Origin: Lentisphaeria bacterium
Lineage (GTDB): Bacteria; Verrucomicrobiota; Lentisphaeria; Victivallales; UBA1829
NCBI GenBank assembly: GCA_017623265.1
Contig: JAGAPM010000347.1
Coordinates: forward strand, 1 to 6,861
Direction: 5' to 3'
DNA: 6,861 bases
The notes under the pieces are model-generated. The model was not told the origin of the DNA and did not search any database. It was given only the letters and a program-made list of their open reading frames with translations. Positions 1-6,578 of this stretch are shown here, in pieces. The position numbers were made by a program, and so were the translations under genes. How positions within the stretch are numbered: position 1 is the stretch's first letter; each line of letters opens with the position of its first letter.

Positions 1-197
1 GCTACACCCAGCTCACCGACGTGGAACAGGAACAGAACGGCGTGTATAACTATGACCGTACCCTGAAGGTCAGCGAAGGACAACTGGCACTCGCATTCAA
101 AGAAGGCAAAGTGAAAAAGCCGGCAGCAAAGAAAGCTCCTGCGAAAAAGGCAGCAGCAAAGAAAGCTCCTCCCAAGGCAAAAGCAAAAAAGAAATAA
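1..197 (+). CDS. Glycoside hydrolase family 2 (beta-galactosidase-like), C-terminal end only
   Basis: The 3' end of a gene that begins outside the window; the first whole codon is at base 3 and the stop is TAA at 195-197, giving 64 residues. It opens with YTQLTDVEQEQNGVYNYDR, which I recognise as the end of the (beta/alpha)8 catalytic domain in many GH2 enzymes (beta-galactosidases, beta-glucuronidases and relatives), where this segment helps close the sugar-binding pocket. Substrate cannot be decided because the catalytic glutamates lie upstream. After a short linker (SEGQLALAFKEGK) the last 28 or so residues are almost only Lys, Ala and Pro, with repeated AAKKAP units and a KAKAKKK end, resembling histone H1 or HU-type basic tails. 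Such a tail is not part of the GH2 fold. The gene converges on the AraC-type regulator and is followed by a strong intrinsic terminator. GH2 assignment is by motif recognition; the role of the tail is unknown. Confidence 0.8.
   Translation, partial: YTQLTDVEQEQNGVYNYDRTLKVSEGQLALAFKEGKVKKPAAKKAPAKKAAAKKAPPKAKAKKK
123..170 (+). repeat. 18-bp direct repeat inside the Lys/Ala tail coding region
   Basis: The sequence GCAGCAAAGAAAGCTCCT occurs identically at 123-140 and 153-170, a 30-bp period that keeps the reading frame and encodes the repeated AAKKAP unit. It points to growth of the basic tail by in-frame tandem duplication. The intervening bases (GCG AAA AAG GCA) continue the Lys/Ala pattern. 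Confidence 0.9.
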
Positions 198-220
198 GTT
201 GACGCCTTAAAACGCCTGCG

Positions 221-254
221 AACGGTCCCGGTCAATCGGCTGGGACCGTTTTTT
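221..254 (+). terminator. Intrinsic terminator of the GH2 gene, overlapping the 3' end of the convergent regulator
   Basis: AACGGTCCC (221-229) pairs perfectly with GGGACCGTT (242-250). The stem continues inwards through 230-233 and 238-241 with two G-T wobbles, giving about 13 bp around a 4-base loop (234-237). The run of six T (249-254) follows directly, which is the standard rho-independent arrangement for + strand transcripts ending 24 bases after the GH2 stop codon. The left arm lies beyond the stop codon (232-234, - strand) of the AraC-type gene and the right arm encodes its last codons. On the - strand there is no adjacent T run, so it is probably one-directional. Confidence 0.85.
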
Positions 255-1059
255 GTTTCGCGGGGCGGCGGTAAGCACCGGGCGGTGTCCCGTAAAAATT
301 TTTGAACGCCTTGGAGAAATGGAACCGGTCGGCATACCCGGATGCCGCCGCGATCGCGTCAATGGTGTCATCCGTGGCGATCAGTTGGCGTCTGGCATAT
401 TCCAGCCGCAGATTCAGAAGATATCGACCGGGAGTCATGCCCAGTTCTTTTTTAAACTGTTCATAAAAAAGATTCCGGCTCATGCCCGCTTTTTTGCACA
501 GAAGGCTGTTGGAGAGCGGTTCGCCCCGGTGCTGATCGATCCAATCCACCGCCCGGCGGATCCCCGGACTCATCAGCGGGTGTTCCGGTTCCAGAAAATC
601 GCTTTCCGGAATCGCTGCCAGCGTGTTGAAAAGATAACGCTGGAACAGAAAAAGTTTCCGGTCTTTCTCTAAATTTGTTTGAAGGTTTTTTACCTGTTCC
701 CCAACCGCGCTGGCGGGGAAGGAATAGATTTTCCGGCGGACCCTGTCAAAGGGCGGGGGAGCGCTGAAGTGCAGATAGAACTGGCGGAATGTACCGCTGC
801 TTTCTGTGGAAAACTTTGTGTATGGCGGGATCAGGATCACACGATCCGGATGCAGGGGGATCCGTTTCCCGTCGTACAAAAGAGCGGCACCGGGATCGGG
901 ATCCCAATAGAAAAGCCAGCAGGACCGGACTGCATCCCGGAAGAACCAGTTGTCCACGGTAGAAAAACAACATTCCCGGATCACCAGTTCAAAGGGATTT
1001 GTGATTTCGGAAAAAACAGAAATGGGATGATTTGACATAAAAAAGGTAATCCGGGACAT
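232..1059 (-). CDS. AraC/XylS-family transcriptional regulator
   Basis: A 275-residue DNA-binding regulator. Residues about 20-120 look like the cupin-type sensing domain of AraC proteins (GKRIPLHPDRVILIPPYTKF at 64-83 and FRQFYLHFS at 91-99 are typical strand segments). Residues about 168-268 form the AraC DNA-binding domain with two helix-turn-helix units: LCKKAGMSRNLFYEQFKKEL at 187-206, then the family signature around GYADRFHFSKAFKNFYGTPP at 241-260. The family usually binds a small sugar or related ligand and controls neighbouring catabolic genes. I chose ATG at 1059, with a purine-rich AGAAAAGAAA just upstream; ATG at 1038 (7 residues shorter) is possible but has no visible ribosome site. 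The frame stays open further upstream, but that part lies antisense to the next gene. The gene is divergent from the 339-residue protein and convergent with the GH2 gene, so it may regulate either; the ligand is unknown. Confidence 0.9.
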   Translation of the reverse strand: MSRITFFMSNHPISVFSEITNPFELVIRECCFSTVDNWFFRDAVRSCWLFYWDPDPGAALLYDGKRIPLHPDRVILIPPYTKFSTESSGTFRQFYLHFSAPPPFDRVRRKIYSFPASAVGEQVKNLQTNLEKDRKLFLFQRYLFNTLAAIPESDFLEPEHPLMSPGIRRAVDWIDQHRGEPLSNSLLCKKAGMSRNLFYEQFKKELGMTPGRYLLNLRLEYARRQLIATDDTIDAIAAASGYADRFHFSKAFKNFYGTPPGAYRRPAKQKTVPAD

Positions 1060-1063
1060 TTTC

Positions 1064-1099
1064 TTTTCTGGTCGATACGTGTATAATATAGTCAGAAAA
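1064..1099. promoter_or_regulatory. Inverted repeat flanking the divergent promoter, candidate operator
   Basis: TTTTCTG (1064-1070) and CAGAAAA (1093-1099) are perfect inverted copies, 22 bp apart, centred on the shared -10 region. CAGAAAA occurs again at 1134-1140, 41 bp from the previous copy, close to four helical turns and just before the ribosome site. Half-sites placed on one face of the helix are typical of AraC-family operators, but the motif is A/T-rich and could arise by chance in this A-rich leader. Confidence 0.35.
1082..1087 (+). promoter_or_regulatory. Predicted -10 element (TATAAT) for the 339-residue protein gene
   Basis: An exact TATAAT consensus lies 66 bases before the ATG at 1153. 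With a 17-bp spacer the -35 position is TTTTCT (1059-1064), matching the consensus at only three of six positions. A perfect -10 with a poor -35 is what one expects of an activator-dependent promoter, which fits the AraC-type gene next door. The rest of the leader (1100-1140) is A-rich and unstructured. Confidence 0.55.
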
Positions 1100-1112
1100 T
1101 CAAAAACCGCAA
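1083..1112 (-). promoter_or_regulatory. Possible promoter of the AraC-type gene, face to face with the + strand promoter
   Basis: On the - strand, TTGCGG (1107-1112) could be a -35 element. It is followed by TATATT (1085-1090, 16-bp spacer) or TATTAT (1083-1088, 18-bp spacer) as the -10. These bases overlap the + strand TATAAT, so the two promoters would compete for polymerase. The start codon at 1059 lies about 25 bases downstream. Both elements are imperfect, so this is a suggestion. Confidence 0.35.
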
Positions 1113-1141
1113 GGACAAAAACAAATAAAAATACAGAAAAC

Positions 1142-1147
1142 AGGAGA
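1142..1147 (+). promoter_or_regulatory. Ribosome binding site of the 339-residue protein gene
   Basis: AGGAGA at 1142-1147 ends five bases before the ATG at 1153, a strong Shine-Dalgarno sequence at good spacing. It fixes the start codon of this gene. Confidence 0.85.
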
Positions 1148-1152
1148 AAATT

Positions 1153-2172
1153 ATGGCGATCACCCCTGAACAGAGAAAGAAACTGGATCCTGTCCTCGAC
1201 CGGCTCGTTGCAAAAGTGAAAGAACTCCGGGATCTCCATCCGGGTGTCTGGAATACCACGGAAGCACCGCACCCTGAAGATTACGTGGAAGATGATCCCC
1301 TGCGGCACCCCGGCAATACGGAGTGGGTCGGGATGATCCGGGAGGAAAATGATGCGCTGGATGAAGTCCTGCTGGAGATCCTTGCGACTCAAATCCGTCC
1401 TGCACCTGCCGATATGGTGAAAATCACCCCCGATAAACTGTGGGTCTGGGGGGGACCGACCCCTTCCTGGGGCGGGACCATGGCAGATGATACCCTGGTG
1501 CGCGGCGCAGACTATTTCGGGGCGGAAAATGTTGTTTATGTATACGGTCCCACCAATGAAAAGATGATGGCACTGCACAGCAAATACACCAGGATGTTGT
1601 GTCAGGTCAACAGCCTTTGCCGTACCAAAGGCGCACAGGGAGAGTTGACCGAGGAGGAAAATGCGGAATATCTCAGTGAACTCTCGCTCAAGTATCCCAA
1701 TATCACCGGTGCCATGTGCGATGATGTGACGGTATATTTTGAAGATGTTGTTCCGGCGGAAGGGTTTATCGCGCGGTACAATGCCTTGAAAAAACATAAT
1801 CCCGCCCTGAAAATGTACGGGACCGTCTATTCGGGGGAATGTGCTTCCAAAGACATGTCACTCATCGAACCGTATCTGGATGTGATCACATTCTGGTTCT
1901 GGAACAAAGACAGCATCCTGGAATTTGATGAGGAGATCGCAAAGTGCCGGGAAACATTCCCCGGAAAGTCCATTCTGATGGGGCTGTTCATCCATGACTA
2001 CGGCAGATCGGATGTGGAAAATCCCATTGAACTGCTGACATATCAGCTTGACAAAACGCGGGAATACATGGCAAAAGGCATTGTGGAAGGCGTTGTGATC
2101 CTCGGTGACCGGGAGATCAAAAAATGGCCGGTCACCTCGAAAGCAGTCCGGGATTATCTGGAGAATCAGTGA
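1153..2172 (+). CDS. Uncharacterised protein, possible TIM-barrel (glycosidase-like) fold
   Basis: A complete 339-residue protein that I cannot assign to a named family. It has no signal peptide or membrane segment, so it is probably cytoplasmic. After a charged helical N-terminus (about 1-85), short hydrophobic strands alternate with helices: KLWVWGG (95-101), NVVYVYGP (126-133), ITGAMCDD (184-191), LKMYGTVYSGE (219-229), LDVITFWFW (242-250), KSILMGLFIHDYG (272-284) and GVVILGD (313-319). Acidic residues or His sit at strand ends (D190/D191, E229, H281/D282, D319), together with Trp residues (W98, W106, W248, W250). That is the usual layout of a (beta/alpha)8 enzyme active site for sugars. 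The motif GPTPSWGGTMADD (101-113) looks like a family hallmark. Start is fixed by AGGAGA. It is divergent from the AraC-type regulator and lies near a GH2 gene, so a role in carbohydrate handling is a reasonable inference, but no reaction can be named. Confidence 0.85.
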   Translation: MAITPEQRKKLDPVLDRLVAKVKELRDLHPGVWNTTEAPHPEDYVEDDPLRHPGNTEWVGMIREENDALDEVLLEILATQIRPAPADMVKITPDKLWVWGGPTPSWGGTMADDTLVRGADYFGAENVVYVYGPTNEKMMALHSKYTRMLCQVNSLCRTKGAQGELTEEENAEYLSELSLKYPNITGAMCDDVTVYFEDVVPAEGFIARYNALKKHNPALKMYGTVYSGECASKDMSLIEPYLDVITFWFWNKDSILEFDEEIAKCRETFPGKSILMGLFIHDYGRSDVENPIELLTYQLDKTREYMAKGIVEGVVILGDREIKKWPVTSKAVRDYLENQ

Positions 2173-2177
2173 CCCGG
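2104..2177. repeat. Competing inverted repeats at the convergent gene ends
   Basis: GGTGACCGG (2104-2112) pairs perfectly with CCGGTCACC (2128-2136) across a 15-base loop. The same middle arm (CCGGTCAC, 2128-2135) can instead pair with GTGACCCGG (2169-2177) with one bulged C. An A6 run (2119-2124) is read as T6 on the - strand, about 60 bases after the sbcC stop, so the second pairing could act as a loose terminator for sbcC. Neither hairpin has the T run directly after the stem, and most of it is coding sequence. Confidence 0.35.
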
Positions 2178-2181
2178 CAGC

Positions 2182-5100
2182 TTACTTCTGCGAGACGCCG
2201 GGACCGGAAAGAGAGCTTTTTCCACCGCCGTTTTTGGTAACGGAAATGGCACACGGGATCTCATCCGCCAGATTGGAAACGTGGCTGATCACGCCCACCA
2301 GTTTTCCACCGCTGTGGAGTTTTGAGAGCGCATGCATCACGATTTGCAGCGATTCGCTGTCCAGTGTGCCGAACCCTTCATCCAGGAAGAAAGAATCGAT
2401 CCGGATCTTTTCGCCCGCCATGCGGCTGAGCCCCAATGCAAGAGCGAGAGAGACCACAAACCGTTCGCCGCCGGAGAGATTGGCGCAGGTACGGATCTCG
2501 TCACCCTGTTCGTGGTCGATCACATCGATCCCCAGCTGTTCCTTTTCGGACCGGATCAGCTCGTAGCGGCCGTAAAGACTGCGCAATTCGCCGTTGGCAA
2601 GGGTCAGCAGATTATCCAGCGTGATTCCCTGCGCCACACGCTGAAACTGATTGCCTTTTCCAATGAGGTTATGGAGTCTGCCCCACAGTGCCGCATTTTT
2701 CTTCTGTTTTTCCAGTTCCACTTCTTTTTCATCAAGGCGTTTCCGGTTTTCGCTGTTCTGATCCAGTTCCTGACGGAGCGCACCCCGTGTGACTGAAAGC
2801 TGATTCTGTTCTTCTGTTTTCTGCTTCAATTCTTCGCCGAGGATTGCGGAGCCTTTTTCCGTTTTACGCTGACTTTCTGCCGTTTTCTGTTCTTCCGTCA
2901 GCTCTTTCCCTTTTTCTTCCAGATACTCCTTCCGTGCGGCGAGGTCCGCTTCTTTTGCGGAAAGACGTGCCAGTTCGGCAGGATCAAGCATATTGTGTTT
3001 CAGTTCATCCGGCGTTATGCCGATTTTCCGGCAGAGTTCAGCCAATGCCTGTTCCGTTTCACGAATCGCCAGAGACCGGTTTCCTGCTTCGGTTTGAAGT
3101 TTTTTCTGCTGGGACTGCGCACTGTTCCATTCGCCCGCAGTCCGGACAGCTTCTTTTTCAGCGTGGATCCGCAGGTCTGCGGCGGATTTCAGAGCAGCAT
3201 CGGCGCAGGCCTGTTCCTGTGCCGGATCCCCGTTTCCCAACAGCGCGAACCGTTCCGCAGAAAGTTTCTGCAATTCTTCCTGACGATCTTTCCGTTCTGC
3301 TTCGGCTTCGGCAAGCCGTTGACCGATCCCCTGTCGTTCCTGTTCTGCAGCATTCTGTTCCGCCTGGATCTTTACCAGATTTTCGCTGAATTCCTGCAGA
3401 TTTTTCTCTGCCTCCCGATAGTGTTTGATCCGTTCGGTAACGGCATCCGGAAGGGAATCGGCTTTTTCCGGCAACTCGAAACCGGCAGTTTTCAGCCTGT
3501 TTTTCAATTCGTTCCACTGTGCTTTCCCGGCGCTGACTTCTTCCTCAAAAAGCCGTTGCTTTTCATTCCGTTCAGCGATCGCATTGGTATGGGTATTCCG
3601 GGCGATTTCTTTTGCAGCAGCAGATTTTTCCCGTTCGGCATCCGCTGCAAAACGGGTATTTTCTGCATTACGCAGTGCTTCTTCCAGAGCGGTGAGTTCT
3701 TCCAGTTTTTTGCTGACTTCCGCCAGATCTTTTTCATTCTGATCCATGGTCGGGATCACATCCGGGTGGTCGGCAAACGGATGATCCACGGCACCGCAGA
3801 GGGGGCATGGTTCTCCCTTCCGGAGGCGTTTCCGTTCTTCCGCCAGATCGGTGATCGCCCGGATCGTCCGGATATTCCGCATAAGGGTATTCTGTTTTTC
3901 CGTCAGAGACTGCCGGGACTCCTGCTGCCCGATCTTTTTCTGCAGTGCGGAAACTGCTTCCGCCGGAGCTTTGCATTTTTCCTCTGCGTTTTTCAAATTG
4001 CGATCAGCCGCTGCCAGCGATTTTTCCGCCGCCGCCACTTTCTTTTCCGCCTGTTCCCGATCCCGGTTCAGAGAGAGAGCAACAGCCCGGCGATCCACAA
4101 GATGCCGCAGGGAACTTGTCCATTCGGCTGCCTTTTCCGGAAGAGTGGAATCTTCTGCGTGGTTTTGATAATACTGTTCGCTTTTCCGGTGCAGTTCTTC
4201 CAGCGTTTTCTGTGTATCTGCAGCACGCAAGATCCGGTTTTCTGCGGCAGTCCGGAGGGACTGTTCTTTTTCGAGATTTTTCTCCAGACGCTCCAACTGT
4301 TTCTGTATTTCGCCGATCGAGGCATCCAGCAGGCGTGCGGCATTGATCTTTTTCAGATGCTCCTCATGTTTCAGCTGTTGCTGCTGCAGGGCGGCAAGGG
4401 TCGTTTCCGCCTGTTTTTGAGCTTGATCTGCCTGCTGTTTCAGACAGGGGAGAGTCTGTTCCAGCTGTTCCAGGTCCGCAAATGTTTCTGCGTTTGCATT
4501 CCGCAGTTCTTTCAGTGTATGATGGAGATCCCGTGCGGGTTCGGTCTTTCTGCCCAGTGTCAGCCGGAGCAAATCCGGTTGAAAATCCGCTGTTTCCTGT
4601 TGAAGGACAGTATATGCTGCCGCATTATTTGCCAATGAGACCGCAAGTTTTTCCAGTGTTTCCGCAATCTTGAGCTGTCCGGAAAGGAACTGCGATTCTT
4701 TCTGTATTTCTTCCTGTTTGCGTTCCAGTTCTGCCAGATATTCCTGCTTGACCGCCTCGTCTTCCGGGGTAAGCAGAACGATCCCGCCGCAGACCGCCTG
4801 AATCTGTGCCAGCTGGTCATTTGCCCGGTCGAAGAGCTGTTTTACGGTACTGGAAATCCGTGAATAGATCTCTGTTCCGGTGATCTGTTCCAGAATGGCG
4901 GCTTTTGCATCGCCGGCATTGAGAAACGCATCGAATTTTCCCTGTGCGAGCATGACCGTCCGGGTGAAACGTTCCCGGTCCAGTCCGGTGATTTCTTCCA
5001 CCAGTTTCCGGACAGCGCTGGTCTTGTCGGCGATCTCAATACCCTCCCGTACGAGACGGTGTGCATAAAGATCATTGATCTGTCCGGCGCGTTTGCCCCG

Positions 5101-5397
5101 GGTGAAGGGGCTGTAAGAGAAAGATGCCATGTAACATGCACCGTCCGATTCAAAAGTAAGTTCCGCCAGACACTCGTTTGTCCCGCGGCTGACAACCTCC
5201 TTGTTATCGCCATGTCCGATCCGGGGCGTTTCGGCAAAAAGCGCCAGACACATCGCATCCAGGATCGTGGATTTCCCGCTGCCGGTACTGCCGGTGATGG
5301 CGAACAGCCCTGCTGCATATTCCGGCACGGTGAAGTCGATCTCCCACATTCCGTAGAGACTGTTGATATTTTTGATGACCAGTTTCCGGATCTTCAT
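2182..5397 (-). CDS. sbcC: SbcC, Rad50-like ATPase subunit of the SbcCD nuclease
   Basis: A complete 1071-residue SMC-like protein, close to the family norm (about 1050). Walker A is GSTGSGKST (36-44) and the Q-loop is in MLAQGKFDAFLNA (149-161). Two long Glu/Lys/Gln/Ala-rich coiled-coil arms (about 190-525 and 550-900) flank the zinc hook CPLC (531-534), exactly mid-protein as expected. The C-terminal lobe carries the ABC signature LSGGERF (974-980), Walker B FFLDEG with D1006 and E1007, and the H-loop VISHV (H1039). The family uses ATP to open and close DNA access to SbcD; hooks dimerise through zinc. The complex processes hairpins, cruciforms and protein-capped double-strand ends in the cytoplasm. 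Start ATG at 5397 overlaps the sbcD stop by 4 bp (ATGA); the frame stays open upstream, but only inside sbcD. GGGAGG (5408-5413) is a good ribosome site. The stop is 9 bp from that of the convergent gene. Confidence 0.97.
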   Translation of the reverse strand: MKIRKLVIKNINSLYGMWEIDFTVPEYAAGLFAITGSTGSGKSTILDAMCLALFAETPRIGHGDNKEVVSRGTNECLAELTFESDGACYMASFSYSPFTRGKRAGQINDLYAHRLVREGIEIADKTSAVRKLVEEITGLDRERFTRTVMLAQGKFDAFLNAGDAKAAILEQITGTEIYSRISSTVKQLFDRANDQLAQIQAVCGGIVLLTPEDEAVKQEYLAELERKQEEIQKESQFLSGQLKIAETLEKLAVSLANNAAAYTVLQQETADFQPDLLRLTLGRKTEPARDLHHTLKELRNANAETFADLEQLEQTLPCLKQQADQAQKQAETTLAALQQQQLKHEEHLKKINAARLLDASIGEIQKQLERLEKNLEKEQSLRTAAENRILRAADTQKTLEELHRKSEQYYQNHAEDSTLPEKAAEWTSSLRHLVDRRAVALSLNRDREQAEKKVAAAEKSLAAADRNLKNAEEKCKAPAEAVSALQKKIGQQESRQSLTEKQNTLMRNIRTIRAITDLAEERKRLRKGEPCPLCGAVDHPFADHPDVIPTMDQNEKDLAEVSKKLEELTALEEALRNAENTRFAADAEREKSAAAKEIARNTHTNAIAERNEKQRLFEEEVSAGKAQWNELKNRLKTAGFELPEKADSLPDAVTERIKHYREAEKNLQEFSENLVKIQAEQNAAEQERQGIGQRLAEAEAERKDRQEELQKLSAERFALLGNGDPAQEQACADAALKSAADLRIHAEKEAVRTAGEWNSAQSQQKKLQTEAGNRSLAIRETEQALAELCRKIGITPDELKHNMLDPAELARLSAKEADLAARKEYLEEKGKELTEEQKTAESQRKTEKGSAILGEELKQKTEEQNQLSVTRGALRQELDQNSENRKRLDEKEVELEKQKKNAALWGRLHNLIGKGNQFQRVAQGITLDNLLTLANGELRSLYGRYELIRSEKEQLGIDVIDHEQGDEIRTCANLSGGERFVVSLALALGLSRMAGEKIRIDSFFLDEGFGTLDSESLQIVMHALSKLHSGGKLVGVISHVSNLADEIPCAISVTKNGGGKSSLSGPGVSQK

Positions 5398-6578
5398 TCT
5401 GCCTTTTCCTCCCGCTCTGCGATCCGGAGCGTTTCCTCTGCCAGATGAAACGCATCCAGCAGATCGTTCTGTTCTTCTTCCGGGATCTCCTGTTGTGTCA
5501 GCAGCCGCTTGAACACGGTTTCCGGAGTCAGTTCGGAAAGCCGTTCTGAACTGACGGTCCGGCGGAGGATGGCGGGATTCGGTTCCCGGTTGCCGCAGGA
5601 AATCAGTTCCAGTTTTGTCTCTTTGATGAGATCCAGCAGATCGGTCCGCAGGTTTGGCTGAAATGCACCGGTATTTTCGACCCGGAGCCAGATTCCGTTT
5701 CCGGTTTTTGCCAGTTCTGCGATCTGTTGGGCGATCTCCTCCATATTTCCGCAAAGAGTTTTCATCGGCTGGAAGATCGGGAGGGGCAGGATCTCCGGCG
5801 GCTTGGAAAGATCATCCGTTTCAACGATCAGTACGCATTTTTCCTTTTCCGCTTCATCAAATTTCATGGGCAGCGGTGATCCGGAATAGTAACAGGTCGG
5901 GATCACGGGATAGCCGCCGTGGATATGCCCCAGTGCCAGATACCCGATCTCCGGCGGAAATTCGTTGAGGGGGATCGGGTGCGTATTGCCCACCGGCTCT
6001 GCTTCGCCTTCTTTTTCCACTGCCCAGAAATGACCGGTGGCGATCAGGGGAAGACCGGGATATTTTTCTTTTGCCAGAGCGGTGAGATTACGATATGTTT
6101 CGATCGTTCCCTGCTGAAGAGCGTTGCGCTGTTCGTTGTATGTTTCGCCGGAGAGAGAGGAGCGCACATCCCGTTCGTGAAGAAAGGGCAGGGCAATGAC
6201 CACGGCTTCGCCATTGAGATCGATCAGATGGGAGGCGGGATCGGCTTTGTTAAAACTGCCGAAAACATGAACATTCAGGCGCTTGAGCAAATCTTTCGGC
6301 GCTTCGATGAAAGAGGGAGAATCGTGATTCCCTGCCACGATAATGCAATCCCGGACCCCGGCAGCGGCACAGCCGGTGAGAAAACGGTAGTAAAGTTCAA
6401 TCGCCCGGTTGGGCGGGACCGGCACATCAAAAATATCGCCCGCCACAATGACGCACGGGATCTGTTCCTTCCGGATCAGATCCAGAAGAAAATCCAGCAT
6501 GGCGCTGAATTCATGATAACGTTTCACATTATTCAGCGAGGCGCCCAAATGCCAGTCTGCTGTGTGCAGGATCTTCAT
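5394..6578 (-). CDS. sbcD: SbcD, Mre11-like nuclease subunit of the SbcCD complex
   Basis: A complete 394-residue calcineurin-like metallophosphoesterase (E. coli SbcD is about 400). The metal-binding and catalytic motifs are all present in order: ADWHLG with D8 and H10, AGDIFD with D48, AGNHDS with N84/H85/D86, TGHF with H183, and GHIHGG with H218 and H220. In this family they hold two manganese ions for 3'-5' exonuclease and endonuclease cleavage, gated by the SbcC ATPase. Residues after about 265 match the position of the SbcD capping and SbcC-binding region, but are too divergent to assign in detail. The start ATG at 6578 overlaps the TGA of the upstream amidase gene (ATGA), with a moderate AAAGGCGG upstream. 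The stop overlaps the sbcC start in the same way, so the two subunits are likely made in step from one message. Confidence 0.97.
   Translation of the reverse strand: MKILHTADWHLGASLNNVKRYHEFSAMLDFLLDLIRKEQIPCVIVAGDIFDVPVPPNRAIELYYRFLTGCAAAGVRDCIIVAGNHDSPSFIEAPKDLLKRLNVHVFGSFNKADPASHLIDLNGEAVVIALPFLHERDVRSSLSGETYNEQRNALQQGTIETYRNLTALAKEKYPGLPLIATGHFWAVEKEGEAEPVGNTHPIPLNEFPPEIGYLALGHIHGGYPVIPTCYYSGSPLPMKFDEAEKEKCVLIVETDDLSKPPEILPLPIFQPMKTLCGNMEEIAQQIAELAKTGNGIWLRVENTGAFQPNLRTDLLDLIKETKLELISCGNREPNPAILRRTVSSERLSELTPETVFKRLLTQQEIPEEEQNDLLDAFHLAEETLRIAEREEKAE
5408..5413 (-). promoter_or_regulatory. Ribosome binding site of sbcC, inside the end of sbcD
   Basis: On the - strand GGGAGG ends ten bases before the sbcC ATG at 5397. 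It supports that start over the longer open frame, and lets sbcC be re-initiated as ribosomes finish sbcD. Confidence 0.7.

Noticed and set aside
50..235. A 61-codon - strand frame rich in Phe and Ala that looks like a membrane segment
   Set aside because: It is the antisense reading of the Lys/Ala tail codons (AAA/AAG become TTT/CTT) and overlaps the terminator; no ribosome site or homology.
1032..1037. A perfect TTGACA (-35 consensus) on the + strand
   Set aside because: It lies 44 bp before the TATAAT at 1082, far beyond the usual 16-18 bp, and there is no -10 at the correct distance.
1060..1797. Upstream extension of the AraC-type gene frame (to 521 residues)
   Set aside because: It lies antisense to the well-supported 339-residue gene and resembles no protein. 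The AraC fold is complete from the ATG at 1059.
2995..4638. A 547-codon open frame on the + strand, antisense to sbcC
   Set aside because: Its product is dominated by Phe, Leu, Ile and Arg because it reads Lys/Glu-rich coiled-coil codons backwards. It has no domain resemblance, and sbcC is secure with all motifs in place.
5398..5754. N-terminal 119-residue extension of SbcC
   Set aside because: It is out-of-frame sequence within sbcD. The SbcC ATPase begins with MKIRKLVIKNINSLYG at 5397, which has its own ribosome site and an ATGA overlap.
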